DNA of 64,000 nucleotides from positions 20,168,113 to 20,232,112 of the forward strand of contig CM040092.1 of NCBI GenBank assembly GCA_022496805.1, given 5' to 3'. Shown here one piece after another: positions 46,036 to 58,287 of this stretch. Both the position numbers and the translations under genes were made by a program. The DNA is from Pohlia nutans. Lineage: Eukaryota > Streptophyta > Bryopsida > Bryales > Mniaceae. The notes beneath the pieces were generated by a model. The model made no database searches. It was given only the letters and a program-made list of their open reading frames with translations, and was not told the origin of the DNA. Position 1 is the first letter of the stretch. Each line of letters starts with the position of its first letter.

Positions 46036-47412
46036 CCCTTTGACGCGCCTGCGTCCATATAATGGACAATGAACATATTGTAAGCCTTCTCTTGACTACA
46101 TCCTGTATAGTTTTTCATCCATCCAAATTTTCCTGGTTCTTGTGCTCACTACCATTTGTACAGTATGAATCTTCAAAATAAGATATTGTGATTTTTTTTT
46201 AAATGAAAAAACTGGTTAATATCAAGTTTCATTCTTAGTTCAAAAAGAGAGACCTTATCCCCTAAAGGACCGGAACTATTTTGCTCAAAAAACACTTCAA
46301 TATGGTCATTTCTAATCCCTTGGGCACAATTTCAAAAAGTAAAATAAAATAAAATTCACAATCCAACCAGAGAAACTTGTCCTTTAAAACCAAAGGAATG
46401 TGCACAAAAAATTTCACAATCTTTGACCGTACAAATTAGAAGATATATACATTTGAAGTGAGAATGTGTGAGAAAAATGAAACCCACCCAAAAAATTTAG
46501 CAGGGTATTTTCTTCCTATTTTGAAAGTATTCCACTACAAAAACTTGTCGCTCTTCGTTTAACAATCTACACAATGTTAGTTACTGGTATACCAAATTTG
46601 TGAAGAAAGAGAATGATTTAACGTATTGAAAACAATACTACAAGTGGGTGATGTCCAAAACATTGCCAAGCACATTTAATTTTATTGAACTTGGTTTTTT
46701 TTAATATCTCAATCCAAAAGGTAAAGAGAGACTCTTGTTTCTTTTTGAAGTAGAAAAAAAAAATTACATATAAATAACAAAATCTCTAATTTTTATCTCT
46801 AAAAGAAGTTATTTTTTTTCCACCCTGCCTTACCACACTAGAAATTTTTAACTCCTCTTGGAATGAAATTTTTGAACTACGGAGAGTTTTTTTTCTTTTT
46901 ACCATTCCAAATAATATCACATCACTTGCTTCTTTATCAAATTTTAGAGCTTTTGGAGTATTGCCCGAACTGCCCAACCTCGCAAAAGAAGGCTTTAAGC
47001 AACATAACTGATTCTATTGATGTCCAATGGGAAAAATATATATATTCCCACAAAGCTCTTGAATGTCCTAGTTATGACACTTGGTCTTTTAGCAATTAAC
47101 AATGATTCTTCAAAATAAGTAGAATCAAATAATGAAAATTATACCATCTCATAGTGCATATTGTTCCAAATTTTTAATAAATCTTTTTAATAAAAAATTG
47201 TTGATTTGGAATTTTTAAGTGGATTTCAAAAGACAAGCTTACAAAATTAATTAAAAACTATTAGTAAAAATATATGATAAATCCAACCGTACAAATGTAA
47301 TCTAGACATTGAGATTTACAACTTCTCTTTATATATCAATTTCATTTTTGTAATTCATCAAACATTATATAACACATTTTTGAAATCAGTGGTAGATCTG
47401 GACGTTTAAGGG
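46036..47412. mobile_element. TTAA element, CCCTTTGACGCG type
   Basis: Starts CCCTTTGACGCGCCTGCG after TTAA (46032-46035) and ends CGTTTAAGGG before TCGA, a one-base decay of TTAA. The 3' part (AATCCAACCGTACAAATGTA) recurs in both arms of the palindrome. The middle (about 46270-47095) is different sequence, perhaps nested. No transposase found. Confidence 0.55.
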
Positions 47413-49151
47413 TCGATGATACATTTGGATAGTACTTAGAACAATAATTTGAAAAATGAAGAAAATACAATTGAGTACAATATATCTCTCAATATCTCAT
47501 TCTATGACTGGAAATATCTTATTTTATAGTATTTTCAATTATACTACTATAGATTAAGAATTGGACTTACACATTAATTCACAAAAAGAAAGTTGAAAAA
47601 ATTTGAAAATTATTTTGAAAACTTGAAAACAATAATGCTTTAGTAAAGTGAAAAAGAGAATCTTGAGGAGAATTTATAATGCCAAAATGAAAATAATCAA
47701 AATCAAAAATAATAATTATTCAACACATTAGATTTGAACCATATAGATTTCATATTCTAGTGTTTTGCCTCTAAATATCATAATTGATATGAAAAAAAAT
47801 ATTACAATATTTTGACCACAAGTTCCTTTCCATTTTCCAAGTACTCTTATCATATATAAATATATCAAGTTCCCAATAACCTACTTATAAAAAAATCAAA
47901 TACATTTATTTAAAAAATTAATCAAATACATTAAAGCTACATTAATACAAGACACCTTTACCTTAAAATAATAAACCAATCCTTTTACAAATCTTACACA
48001 CTTATTACAAATTTAACAAAAACCTTACAAATATAGCAAATTATACTCTTCATTGTCAATTATTTAATCAATTATTTATTGCAATATTTGATTTTTTTCA
48101 TTAAAACATATTCTTAGTACTAACCAAGCCCAATTAAGAACCTCACATTCTACACTTTTCTACTAGTACATATTACACATGCCACACATATATAAATGAA
48201 TAAGCACTCTCAAGTCACCACAAGATATCTAAAACAAAGATCCAACTAAACTCCATGTCCCTCCTAAACGGCTCCATATCCCTCCTAACTCCATGTTCCA
48301 TGTCCCTCCTAAATCCATGTTCTGTCCCTCTGGTTTGAAGCACTATTCCATACATATCAAACACAGGGAGCGAACTTCAAGGACTTCTAAACAAGCACAA
48401 ATATAGTTCCCATGTGTCAAGTGTAACAAGGGCTACCGGTAGTGTGCATACTCTCACAATCTTCACAGGAAGAAACTATATTACTAAGGCAACTACACCT
48501 AATTGTTGTCAGCGGTTACAAGAAAAAAATATGACACAACTAATCATGTTGTACGAACACACTTGAGCATGTTGTAATTAGAGACTACAAAAATTATAAG
48601 GGTTCAGATGTTAGTGTTGCATACATTTTCAAATTCGGCATGTACTCATCTAAGGATCAAAGGACCCTGTCTGAACTAGGTGTACTTACCTGAATCCAGC
48701 ACTAGACTTAAATCCACAACTTTATATTCCAAGAACAAGAAGGAACAGATTTCAATTTGAACACAATACCCAAAAAAAAAGCAACAAGCCAGCAGAATAT
48801 TAATGTGGAACATAAAAGTACTAGTTTCTATGTTCTGAATGCACTTCCACCTGGAGCTCAATTCTGATTGAGACGCCCACAGTCTAACCTAGGATTTTGG
48901 GACTAAATTGATACAAGAAAAAGGTTTTCTGCACTATAGCGACATATGTAAACTCAGAACTCATTGATGTCATATTCTTGGATCCCAACATGCGTGTGTA
49001 CACACAAGGAAATATTCTCTGAGTGCCATATTGGTGATTATGACAACAACGAGATTGGTTAAATACAAAACAGATCAAAATTGACATAATCAGTCCTGAA
49101 CATAATTTAATGTTAACAAGAGAGCTACCCGAGGAGCTACCTCATAGTCTT
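47413..49151. other. AT-rich intergenic DNA
   Basis: No gene recognised. Small CTCCATGTCCCTCCTAA repeats occur near 48250-48330. Confidence 0.5.
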
Positions 49152-49605
49152 CTACACTAAATCTTGTATCCAATTTTTACATAGATCGCCTCCTTTCCAA
49201 ATGCTTTTCGAGGATCCAAACCTGAATTGCACATAACAAAGACAAAACCAGAAACATGCAAACAACATGATACAACATGATACCAACAGTTTTGTCAGCA
49301 ATAGGATCCAAAACAAATATAAAACCCTCAAAAACATAGTCCAGAAATTTTACCTCAAACTTACCTCCAACTGAACTGTTCAATGAGGTTGATAAAGGCC
49401 ATTGCATGATGAACTTTTTTGACTTCAACATTCCCACCAACACCATCTTCACCTGCAAACCTTACCATTACAAGGAGCAGGGAAAGGCTGAAAAGATCTT
49501 CACAACCACCTTGAAAGCTACCATCATTCAGAGTGTCAGGCCAACTGAGACTTGGTGCATGTGATCCACCCCATGCCAGGCACCTAGAGCTTCTTCTGTG
49601 CAAGG
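49152..49605 (-). CDS. Unrecognised gene, last two exons
   Basis: I do not recognise this gene. On the minus strand an open exon ends at 49365 (GEDGVGGNVEVKKVHHAMAF, then INLIEQFSW) with a GTAAGT-like donor. A second exon starts at 49221 after GTGCAATTCAG and runs in phase to a TAG at 49152 (FGSSKSIWKGGDLCKNWIQD, then LV). The join is in frame, and the composition looks like a folded protein rather than a shadow frame. Upstream exons cannot be placed, so the 5' limit is arbitrary. It could be a pseudogene end. Confidence 0.4.
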
Positions 49606-51331
49606 AGAGGCCAGTCAGAGCTGCTCACCCCGTACATCATCTTAAAAAATCTAGTTCGTCTCCAACTCCCAAGAAGCAAAAGCTTCCCCACTCCCAACAG
49701 CGCAAAAGCAACCACGTAGTGTGTAGATCGAGACATTTCAAGGACCAAGCTGCTTCAAGAGAAATAAGATCGACAGAAACTCCATTTGCTGGAAGCTGAA
49801 CTTCAAATCCATTTCCCACTGCTGAACGGAACACATCACTTGCAATGTGCACAACGGAGCAGCCAGATTAATTCTGAGGCAGATCTCTGGAACTCACGGC
49901 TAATTGTACAAACCTCGATCAGCACAGGTGACACGGTCTTCATTCTTTGATCAATTGAACTAAGGACCACCAGAGCATTGAAGGGGAATGAACCAGTGCA
50001 GTAACCAAGATTGCGGTCAGTTTCAGAACGCAGAGATGATCTTTGAAATTCTTGGCTAATTACGCACGCAGCACTGGTGACACCTTCAATCATTGATCAA
50101 CTGACCGAGGATCACCACATCAGTGAGCTGCGCTTCAAGGGACATGTGCAGACTTGGGCCCAACCAATCCAAACAGAACAGAGTGACACTCTTAAACGAT
50201 GGATACCTTCTACACCAGCCCCAGGGTATGTCACTTCTTCGATAACAACCTTAGCCTCCATACTGATAGCCCAACACTGAAATCACTAACCCCGCCTCAA
50301 AACAGTGTGGGACTCCTTCAGGAATAGATGCTACAAAGGGTGACCCAGTGTGTTGCATCCCCTGTAGGCTCCAACCAACCCGCCACAACCTCAGTACACA
50401 GAATAGAAATGAACTATGAAAGATGATCATGTACTACAGGTACTACGTGTATACATTGCTTTTGAAATGATAAAACAGATTGAAATAAACGCAGGCCTCT
50501 CCTCTTCTTGACTTAAGTTGAAAGATGCACAAAAGGTGAAGGGAAATACTGACCTTCCCTGCAAACAGTCAATCAGAACCAACAATCCAGTGTCCAATGT
50601 ATTGGGTCAATACGAGCTCCCCACAGAACCCCAAGTGTTTTTTTTCCAGTACTATCATCCCCGAAATGTATACCTTCCATAACATAAGAACTTGTCACAG
50701 ATGCAGAAGAACATAACCCAGCGTCTGTCGAGTGCATGCCACATGTATCCGTCGAGTGCGTGCCACATGTATCCGCCCATCCAACTTACACTGTAGCATA
50801 CCCAGCGGCCACCAATACGACCACAGGAAAACGACCAGAGATATCAGAAGGAACCAATCACAGCGAGCCGGGACCAGATGCAGACCACGGACCACGGAGC
50901 ACACTGCCAATGAGTAGTAGTAGTAGTAGTAACTTGAAACTTTGCGGGATATTGAATAAGAAATCTCAGAAGCAACAGGTTGCATCCAGCATGTCAAGGG
51001 CACGCTGAATGGAACTGATCATAATGTTTTCCGCCATTGGTAGAGTCCCCATCACATCACATCACACTACCACAAGAAGCAACCCCCTGTTATAGTAGTA
51101 GTCATCAAACCAATTGGCCTCCTCATCATTTGTCTCTGGCCTCATTTTTTCTCATCTCGAATCATCAGCAATCAACCAACAGCATACTTCCCTCCATAAC
51201 TAGCACTCGAACACTGTAAGTAACCCCATTTCAACCTCTATGTAGAGCCAAAAACCGAAGGGCCTCCCTCTTCTTCATCTTCTTCATTTGCACAGGCCTT
51301 GTCCACGGGTCTCATCATGAATGACATATTC
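49606..51331. other. GC-moderate non-coding stretch between two minus-strand genes
   Basis: Less AT-rich than the surroundings, with no convincing protein. Bases 49880-49965 and 50031-50105 are diverged repeats (TTGATCAACTG, GGCTAATTRC patterns). It may hold untranslated or upstream exon sequence of the 49.2-kb gene and the 3' UTR of the RZ-1-like gene (to about 51240). Confidence 0.4.
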
Positions 51332-52743
51332 TCAATAACGATCATCATGGCCACGGGATCCCCCACTGGGCCGGTCATAAGGCCCCGACCGGTCTCGGGT
51401 GCTGCCTGCCTCGTACCGTGACGCACCTCCACCAGCACTGGCATACCGGTCGCCACCTGCATAACGGTCACTGCCACTGCGGCTACTGTCCCTGTCACGG
51501 CCGTAATCTGCCCGGCTGCTGTCTCTGGCATATGGCCCTCCATTCTTCCGATCGGGACCCCCAGAACGGTCCCCATAACGATCGCTGCCACGGCCTCCGC
51601 CATAACGGCCTCCCCCTCCGCCACTGCCATAGCGATCACTTCCGCCATATCGATCACTGAACAGATAATACAATACCAGTCAAGTCCTACACATCAAAGG
51701 ACTATTTACACAGCAACTGCTTGAACTACACTCAACTAAATACGGGAAAAGGTATCCTTATTCTGGAATATGACACAAGTCAGTATAGTTTGAGAAAGTT
51801 CTTTTGGCTTTGTGCAGTCAGGTCAAGATCGTCATGGTTATCACAGTTGAGCTTACTACTGTACACCTTCGTGTACACAAAAGCTTGGATGAACTCTGCG
51901 AGAACTGCTACAATTATCAAAGTGACCCTTGAATCCGCAATGAGCAACGTTGACGTGATCAGGAAAGCAAGGTACTAACCTTCCACTGTCGTAACGGTCG
52001 CGGCCCGAGTAGCGGCCACCGCCACCGCGGTCACCCCCACCGGTGGGGCACTCGCGAGCCCAGTGGCCAGGCTGACCGCATTTGAAGCAGTCACCTCCTC
52101 CGCCACCACCACCACCGCCTCGGCCACCACCTCCGCCACCATATCCACGGTCACCACCACCGCCGCCGTCTCGCCCTTTCGGCTTCGCGCGGTTCACAGT
52201 TATGGGACGGCCATCGAGCTCCTTCCCGTGCAGTCGCTCAATCGCCTCGTCCATTGAGCGCTCATCTCCGAAGTTGACAAATCCGAACCCCCGCGAGTGG
52301 CCCGTTTCTTTGTCAACAATAACCTGCACAAACAAATTTCAACACTGCCACATCATCACCAGAAAGAGAAACACCACACATTACATACGTGCACAAAAAG
52401 TATCACATGTCAATATCATCACCAGAAAAAGAAACACCACACATTACACGAGCACAAAAATCATCACATGTCAATATCATCACCAGAAAAAGAAAAACAC
52501 CACACATTACATACATGCACAAAAAGCATCACATGTCAATATCAAAAGAAACACTACACATTACATACGCGCACAAAAGGCATCACATGTCAATAACATC
52601 ACCAGAAAAAGAAAAACAGCACATGTCCATACCTTAGCCTCCAGGACGTTGCCAAAGTGGCGGAATTCATCTTCTAATCCCTTGTCCGTGGTGTTCCACG
52701 ACAACCCTCCCACAAAGCACCGGAATTCCTCCGCCTCAGCCAT
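51332..52743 (-). CDS. RZ1: RZ-1-like glycine-rich RNA-binding protein
   Basis: A nuclear RNA-binding protein of the plant RZ-1 group, linked in the family to splicing and cold response. Exons on the minus strand: 52743-52633, 52323-51980, 51656-51332. The joined frame is 780 nt, or 259 residues. An RRM occupies about residues 8-85, with RNP2 CFVGGL (9-14) and RNP1 RGFGFVNF (48-55). A glycine-rich run precedes a CCHC knuckle (C116, C119, H124, C129 in [15 protein letters not shown]). The tail is rich in DRYG/GGDRY repeats. The start is the MAEAEEF methionine at 52743. A possible 5' UTR acceptor (GTGCAG) lies just upstream. This is the one complete, apparently intact gene in the window. Confidence 0.92.
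52340..52630. repeat. About 60-bp minisatellite in RZ-1 intron 1
   Basis: Five imperfect units carry CATCACCAGAAAAAGAAA, CACCACACATTACATAC, GCACAAAAAG and CATCACATGTCAATAT. It fills nearly all of intron 1. Long frames over it on the plus strand are repeat artefacts. Confidence 0.85.
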
Positions 52744-53560
52744 ATCGGTAACAATCTGCACAATGCCAGGTCCACTACAAATCAGAAACAGAGTAACTGA
52801 CTCTGCGCAAGAACGGTTATCTCGACCATCGAAATTCAGACATCACATACTCATACTCATACCATAACTCCGGGTCTCCTAAACCGTAACGGTTATCTAA
52901 AAAATCTAAAAACCTCTCCCAACCCTCTGTAACCACGACAACTCACAGCCTACCCCCAAAACAACCTCCAGCGCCTCCTAATACAATGATCTCGTCGGTA
53001 ACCCTAAGGCGTTCCAAAAACGCTTGCGCATGGAGCCTTACAAGATCGATAACCCTAAGGCAGTCGAAAGAAGGTTTACAAAATGCATACCAAATGTAGT
53101 GATGGCGCTTTATGCAAAAAAAGGACGGAAAAGGAAAGATCTCAGCGAACATGGCGATGGTTGTTACCCCCGGGGAAAGACTTACCAAAAAAAAGAGGGA
53201 GTGATCGCGTTACTGAGCGGCAGATGGAGCTACAAAGAGCGTTTGAAACGGGACACGGAGTGCGAGAAGAAAAAAGCTTTGTGATTCTCGATATGGGGTT
53301 AACCGAAAGGAGTGACCCGCAAACCGATTCTTCGTCGAGGGTGCGGAGGTGACCCTAGACGAAAGAAGAGACACAAAGAGTGGAGCAGGAGAGGAGGAAC
53401 AAAACGCAACCTCCTGCCTGCCTGGCTGAAAGCGACCACGGATGAATGATTCTGTGGTCGGGAGTGGATGGAAACCGTAAAAGTTGGATGGATGATGGAT
53501 GAACATTTGAAAGAATTGAGTTGATGACTTCATAAGGAACTACCGTACCCGGCAAAAACA
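52744..53560 (-). promoter_or_regulatory. RZ1: 5' region of the RZ-1-like gene
   Basis: Upstream of the start codon on the minus strand. A GTGCAG acceptor-like site at about 52757 suggests a 5' UTR intron. TAACCCTAAGG/CCGTAAC phrases recur. No TATA box can be assigned with confidence. The overlapping short frames are shadows. Confidence 0.4.
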
Positions 53561-54475
53561 AAAGCCCAAATTTGTAGGAAATTGTTTTTTCAACTATTTT
53601 ATATGGTGAAAAAGGGAATCTTAGAGGATATTCATATGATCTTAGAAAAAAATTCGCATTAATTCAGTTAAAGAAATAAATATTCAGCAAGAGTTTGTCA
53701 ATCATGATGGCCATGTATGGTAGTGTGGCCTTGTGTTGTCGGTTCAAGTGTTCCCTATAATTTAGCTATGTTTTTCCTTTTTATTTTATTTAGAATATTT
53801 TATTCATAATTTAATACAATTTATAATGAAGAAATTCGATTAAAAATCCGTAACTTTCACATCGTAGGTCCAAAAGTCCCGAAACCATTTCAATGCACCA
53901 TTTCTTGTTGAGAGCTTTTAAACAATACTAAGAACATGGCATGTGGCCGTACGATTTAGAAGATCTCAAAGAAACATAAAAACAAACAAAACAGACAAAC
54001 TACCATTTTTAATGTATAGAAGTGTTCCATACATTCATCAATATTGTTGCAATATTGCTGCAATTGCTATATTGTATAGTATTTTTGCAATATTGCATGC
54101 AATACTATACTGGTTCAATTCTCAAGGGGTGACCATATGAAAACTACGTGAGTTAAACTATGGGGTCCTTTTTATTTATGGGAGGAAAAACTTCTATCTA
54201 ATTATAAAATTTTAAATGGAATATAGGATGCTATAAATCCAAATAAGGAATAATTCAAGAATTTAGTTGGAATATACCTTGCATATTCTATAAAATATAC
54301 CTCGAATATTCTAATTATGTGATAGCCTCCATTCAAATACCTTTTAAACTCATATCGTTACACTAGATATATATCAGTGATCCCCCAATGTTCAATTAGA
54401 GTACCAATTTCAAGATTTTTTCAATGTACTTGCATTTACATTGCAACAATGTTGTATGGCAATATAGATACAATT
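53561..54475. other. AT-rich intergenic DNA
   Basis: Nothing recognisable beyond short TGCAATATTGC dyads near 54050-54100. Confidence 0.5.
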
Positions 54476-54479
54476 TTAA

Positions 54480-55047
54480 CCCCTAAACGTCCAACCTTCA
54501 AAAAGTGGATGGTGTAAAGAATCAAACATAGTTTTTTCATCCGTCATTGCCTTTTTGCAGTGTGGATTTTTTACTATATATTTTGCAGGAAGTTAGCTTC
54601 ATGCACGTGTGATTCGATTAGAAAGGGGATGATTTGTGAATTTTTTATGCCTCGTTTCATGTTGTAGTGATCCACCCAAAATTTCAAAGATTTTAGTCTA
54701 AAAGTGCTCTTTACAAAGTCAACTCATAAAATTAAGCAACCAAAAAATCTCCAAACATCACTACACTTAGAGTATTACATCTCAACCAATCACAACAAAT
54801 TTCATGTACAAATTGTCAATATCTTATTCGTAATAGAATTACAAAACAATTTTGAATTTTAAGTTTCAATTTTTATACAGAAATATTGGTGACAACAATC
54901 TATAGTTTTAGCCGTATAGATAGAATCAAAAATTTATAATATACAACTTTTATTCATATGTCAAGTTCAAAATATCCCTCTTAGTTACATTTTATAAGAC
55001 ATCTTTGAAATTCTCCAAATTTGTAGAGGAGTGAGGATGTTTAGGAG
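54480..55047 (+). mobile_element. TTAA element, left member of doublet 1
   Basis: Starts CCCCTAAACGTCCAACC after TTAA (54476-54479) and ends GATGTTTAGGAG before TTAA (55048-55051). The body has TTTTTGCAGTGTGG and CGATTAGAAAGGGGATGATT. It is 568 bp long and non-coding. It is followed directly by a reverse-oriented relative that shares the same TTAA. Confidence 0.75.
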
Positions 55048-55051
55048 TTAA

Positions 55052-55612
55052 CCCCTAAATGCCTAGAGCCCTCTCCAAATTTGGCAGTTTTGCAAAGATG
55101 CATTATAAAATGCAACCTAGAGGGATATTTTGAACTTGATATATGAATAAAATTTGTACGTTATGAATTTTAGATTCTATCCATACGGTTAGATCTACGA
55201 GTGCTATTACCAATAATTTTGTATAAAATTTGAAAGGTGAAATTCAAAATTATTCAATTTACGAATAAGATATTGACAATCTAAGGATGAAATTCTTTGT
55301 GATTGGTTGAAATGTAATACTCTAAGTGTAGTGATTTTTGGAGATTTTTTGGTTGCTTAATTTTATGATTTGACTTTTTTTAGAGCACTTTTACACTGAA
55401 ATCTTCAAAATTTTGGGCGAATCACTACAACATGAAATGAGGCATAAAATTTTCACAAATCATCCCCTTTCTAATCGGATCACATATGCATGAAGCTAAC
55501 TTCCCATAGAATCTACAGTAAAAATTCCACACTGCAAAAAATGCATGACGGATGAGAAATTATGGATGAAATCTGTACATCGTCCAAAAAATGGACGCTC
55601 AGGCAGTTAGGG
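55052..55612 (-). mobile_element. TTAA element, right member of doublet 1
   Basis: Starts CCCCTAAATGCCTAGAGC and ends CAGTTAGGG before TTAA (55613-55616). It is 561 bp and largely the reverse complement of 54480-55047, so the pair forms a 1.1-kb imperfect palindrome around a central TTAA. Confidence 0.75.
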
Positions 55613-55616
55613 TTAA

Positions 55617-56302
55617 TCTTAAGAAATAAATAGCAAACTGCATCTTTGTTGCAATAACGTTGAATAAGTTTGAATGAATTGTCTTGAAGCAATATTGAAT
55701 ATGATCATATTTTTATTACAAAAAAAATGAATTAATATTTTGGATATTGATTTACAAATTTATTTTTAATTTTAAAACCCATTTCAATTTGAAAAACCTA
55801 AATCATATGAAATAATAGAAACGGCTCTGATTTTGAAATCGAGCTCACTCAAATCAACCGATTTCACCACATCTGGATTACATTTATATAGAATTTAATA
55901 CCGTTGATATAATTTATCATCCTTTTAACCTCTACACATGTGAAGCAGCTTACAATTTATAAATTTGAAAACTTTGTCTCTTTATAGAAATCATACTAGC
56001 CTATTAATCAAAATTATATAAATATACACAAAACTAGTAATTTTTGTCTTCCTTGTTTCGGCACACATTTCCTTCATGGGTTTACTTTCAAATGAGATAC
56101 AAACACCTACTATGACCCCAAAATTCACTTTAGGGGTGGCCCGGAAAATACGGGGCCCTGGATTTTCGGGGGGCCAAAAATACAAAATTTTTAGGGGTTC
56201 CACGTTGACAAAGGGGGGTCCTGACGCGGCGCAAAAAATGAGGGAAAATGAAATTTCAGGGTTTCTGAGGGGGTCCACGTACGCTCGTGTCCACGTAAGC
56301 AA
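55617..56302. other. Intergenic DNA, GC-rich from 56130
   Basis: AT-rich until about 56120, then a GC-rich stretch with GGGGCCCTGGATTTTCGG and repeated GGGGTCCACGT. A similar GGGGGTCCATGTGG occurs at about 59343, past the HUH-like ORF, so these could mark the two sides of one element. This is weak evidence. Confidence 0.4.
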
Positions 56303-56325
56303 GGGGGGGGGGGGGGGGGGGGGGG
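56303..56325. repeat. Poly-G run
   Basis: Twenty-three consecutive G residues, a likely site of sequencing error or G-quadruplex formation. Confidence 0.9.
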
Positions 56326-56482
56326 TTCACGTCCACGTAGGCCACTGAGGTTCACTGCCTGTCTCAATTCACCGTCTGGACTTGATGGGACTTACTGTGT
56401 TCGATGGGACTCGATGAGTTGAGTTGTGTTGTGGGCTCGATGTTTTGTCTCAGAGTTTGGCGAGTGGGGGCGAGTGATCGAC

Positions 56483-56556
56483 TTCGAGAGTTTTGGCTTC
56501 GAGAGTTTTGGCTTCGAGAGTTTTGGCTTCGAGAGTTTTGGCTTTGAGAGTTTTGG
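56483..56556 (+). repeat. 15-bp direct repeat
   Basis: About five units of GAGAGTTTTGGCTTC. The surrounding 56380-57200 also repeats GGATCGGAGTGAGCGTAAG and CAGACCGTAAGC in irregular order. I see no supported protein in this GC-richer stretch. Confidence 0.85.
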
Positions 56557-57217
56557 CACGGTTTGGCGAGTGCGGGCAATGATGTTCTGTCTCAGAATTT
56601 GACGAGTGCGGGCGATGATGTTCTATCTCAGAGTTTGGCGAGTGGGGGCGAGTTTGGCGAATGTCGAGAGTTTTGGATCCGTGAGTGGATCGGAGTGAGC
56701 GTAAGTAGGAGACCTTTGGCGAATGGAGTGACCGTAGAGTAGTGACCGATCCACTTGGATCGGAGTGACCGTAAGTAGGAGACCATCGCATGCAGGGACC
56801 ATCGCGAAATTTTTTTGGAGGCTTCGAGAGTTATTGTGTGCGTGCGAATGTCGAGAGTTTTGAGGACAGCTCTCCCGGTCGAGAGTTTTCAGGACGGATC
56901 CGTGAGTGGATCGGAGTGAAGGCGATTGTTCTGCCGTGAGCGCTCGCAGACCGTAAGCAGGAGACCGTAAGCGTCGGAGAGAAAGCGTCGGAGATCAGAG
57001 TGAGCAGATCATAGTGTTTGAGTTTAGATGCTTATGGATCGGAGATGAGCGCTCGCAGACCGTAAGTTGAGAGAAAGCGTCGGAGATCGGAGTCTCTGAG
57101 TGTAAGACCGTAAGCCGACTGTGCAGACGGTGCGCTCGCAGAACGTAAGCCGACGATGCAGACGGTGCAGGCGTAGGCGCGATCGGGGAAGGCAGATGCA
57201 ATCGGAAGGCAGGTGCG

Positions 57218-57360
<143 letters not shown>

Positions 57361-57707
57361 TTTTATTTTTTGTTTTTTTGTTTTTTTGTTTTTTGTTTCC
57401 AATATAGTTCTGTGAAGGCGGATCTTGAGCGCAGTCAAATTCTTGTCTCTTTGAGATCTGAAATTCTCATGAGCGACGAGTTTTTAGTGACGAGTTTTCA
57501 CCTCATGCAGGGACCGTAAGTAGGGAGATCGAAAGGAGGAGAAGGCGTCTGCGATCGGGAGCGAATCGGCGCAGATTCTTCGGCGCAGGTGCGTTTTTAA
57601 TTTTTAATTTTTTTTAAATTAATTTTTTTCTTTCTAATTGGATCGTGCAGTCGTTTTGAGCTCATCAGATGTCATTGTGTATAACTGCAGGAAGACAGAC
57701 ATGCAGA

Positions 57708-58142
57708 ATGGTTTCTACATCGCAAGCATTGAAGGCTGCAGGCCGGAAAAAAAAAACCCCAGATGCTAAAGTTTCAGCCTTGGCTTTGCACCTTGGAGCA
57801 TCTTCGAAGACACCTCAAGGTTCACCATCAAGCTCTCCACTAAAAAGAGCTGCAGCTGTATCTGCCCAAATAGTTGCAGCTGCTAAAAAGCATCCAGCCT
57901 CCCAGAAGCCCCCAAAAATCTCCAAGAAAGCCTCCGAAACTGCAGAAGCTCCTAGAATTGCAGAAGCCTCTACAAGTGCAGCTGCGAAAGCAATTGCAAC
58001 TATGAAGAAGCCACGTGCTCCTAAACGGGCAACTCCACTAAAATCGTTGGATGTTAGTGTCACTATAGCTGTGGGATCAGCTGACATTCCGTTGCACTTG
58101 CTTGCGAAGGTTGAGGACTTCATTGAACACTTGTTTCGTTAA
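57708..58142 (+). CDS. Lysine/alanine-rich basic protein, possible 5' exon of HUH-like gene
   Basis: The frame opens after an ATAACTGCAG acceptor-like site. From the Met at 57708 it encodes about 144 residues rich in Lys, Ala, Ser and Pro (QALKAAGRKKKTPDAKVSA, MKKPRAPKRATPLKSLD). It ends in a more ordered tail (IPLHLLAKVEDFIEHLF). It resembles a basic, disordered nuclear or DNA-binding region. I do not recognise it. It lies 145 bp upstream of the HUH-like ORF on the same strand and may be part of the same gene or element. The frame is not conserved elsewhere in the window. Confidence 0.45.
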   Translation: MVSTSQALKAAGRKKKTPDAKVSALALHLGASSKTPQGSPSSSPLKRAAAVSAQIVAAAKKHPASQKPPKISKKASETAEAPRIAEASTSAAAKAIATMKKPRAPKRATPLKSLDVSVTIAVGSADIPLHLLAKVEDFIEHLFR

Positions 58143-58287
58143 AAGTGCACATGCCATATAAAAAGTGCATATGCTGAAATTTTCTACGTTTGAAAAAAGT
58201 ATAGTCATATTTTACCTATAAAGTGCCGAAATTGAATGTACGTTACATAAAAAAAAATGTAATGCGAATTTTAGAGGAGGTGCTCTT

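Noticed and set aside
51238..51657. 139-codon minus-strand Ala/Val/Met-rich frame
   Set aside because: It is an alternative frame of RZ-1-like exon 3. The DRYGG-rich frame joins exon 2 in phase and ends sensibly.
52082..52867. 261-codon plus-strand frame, the second longest in the window
   Set aside because: It is antisense to the glycine-rich exon and intron minisatellite of the RZ-1-like gene. The proline run and His-rich repeats are shadows of those.
56076..56348. 90-codon Gly-rich frame
   Set aside because: Composition-driven frame ending in a poly-G run, with no motif or conserved copy.
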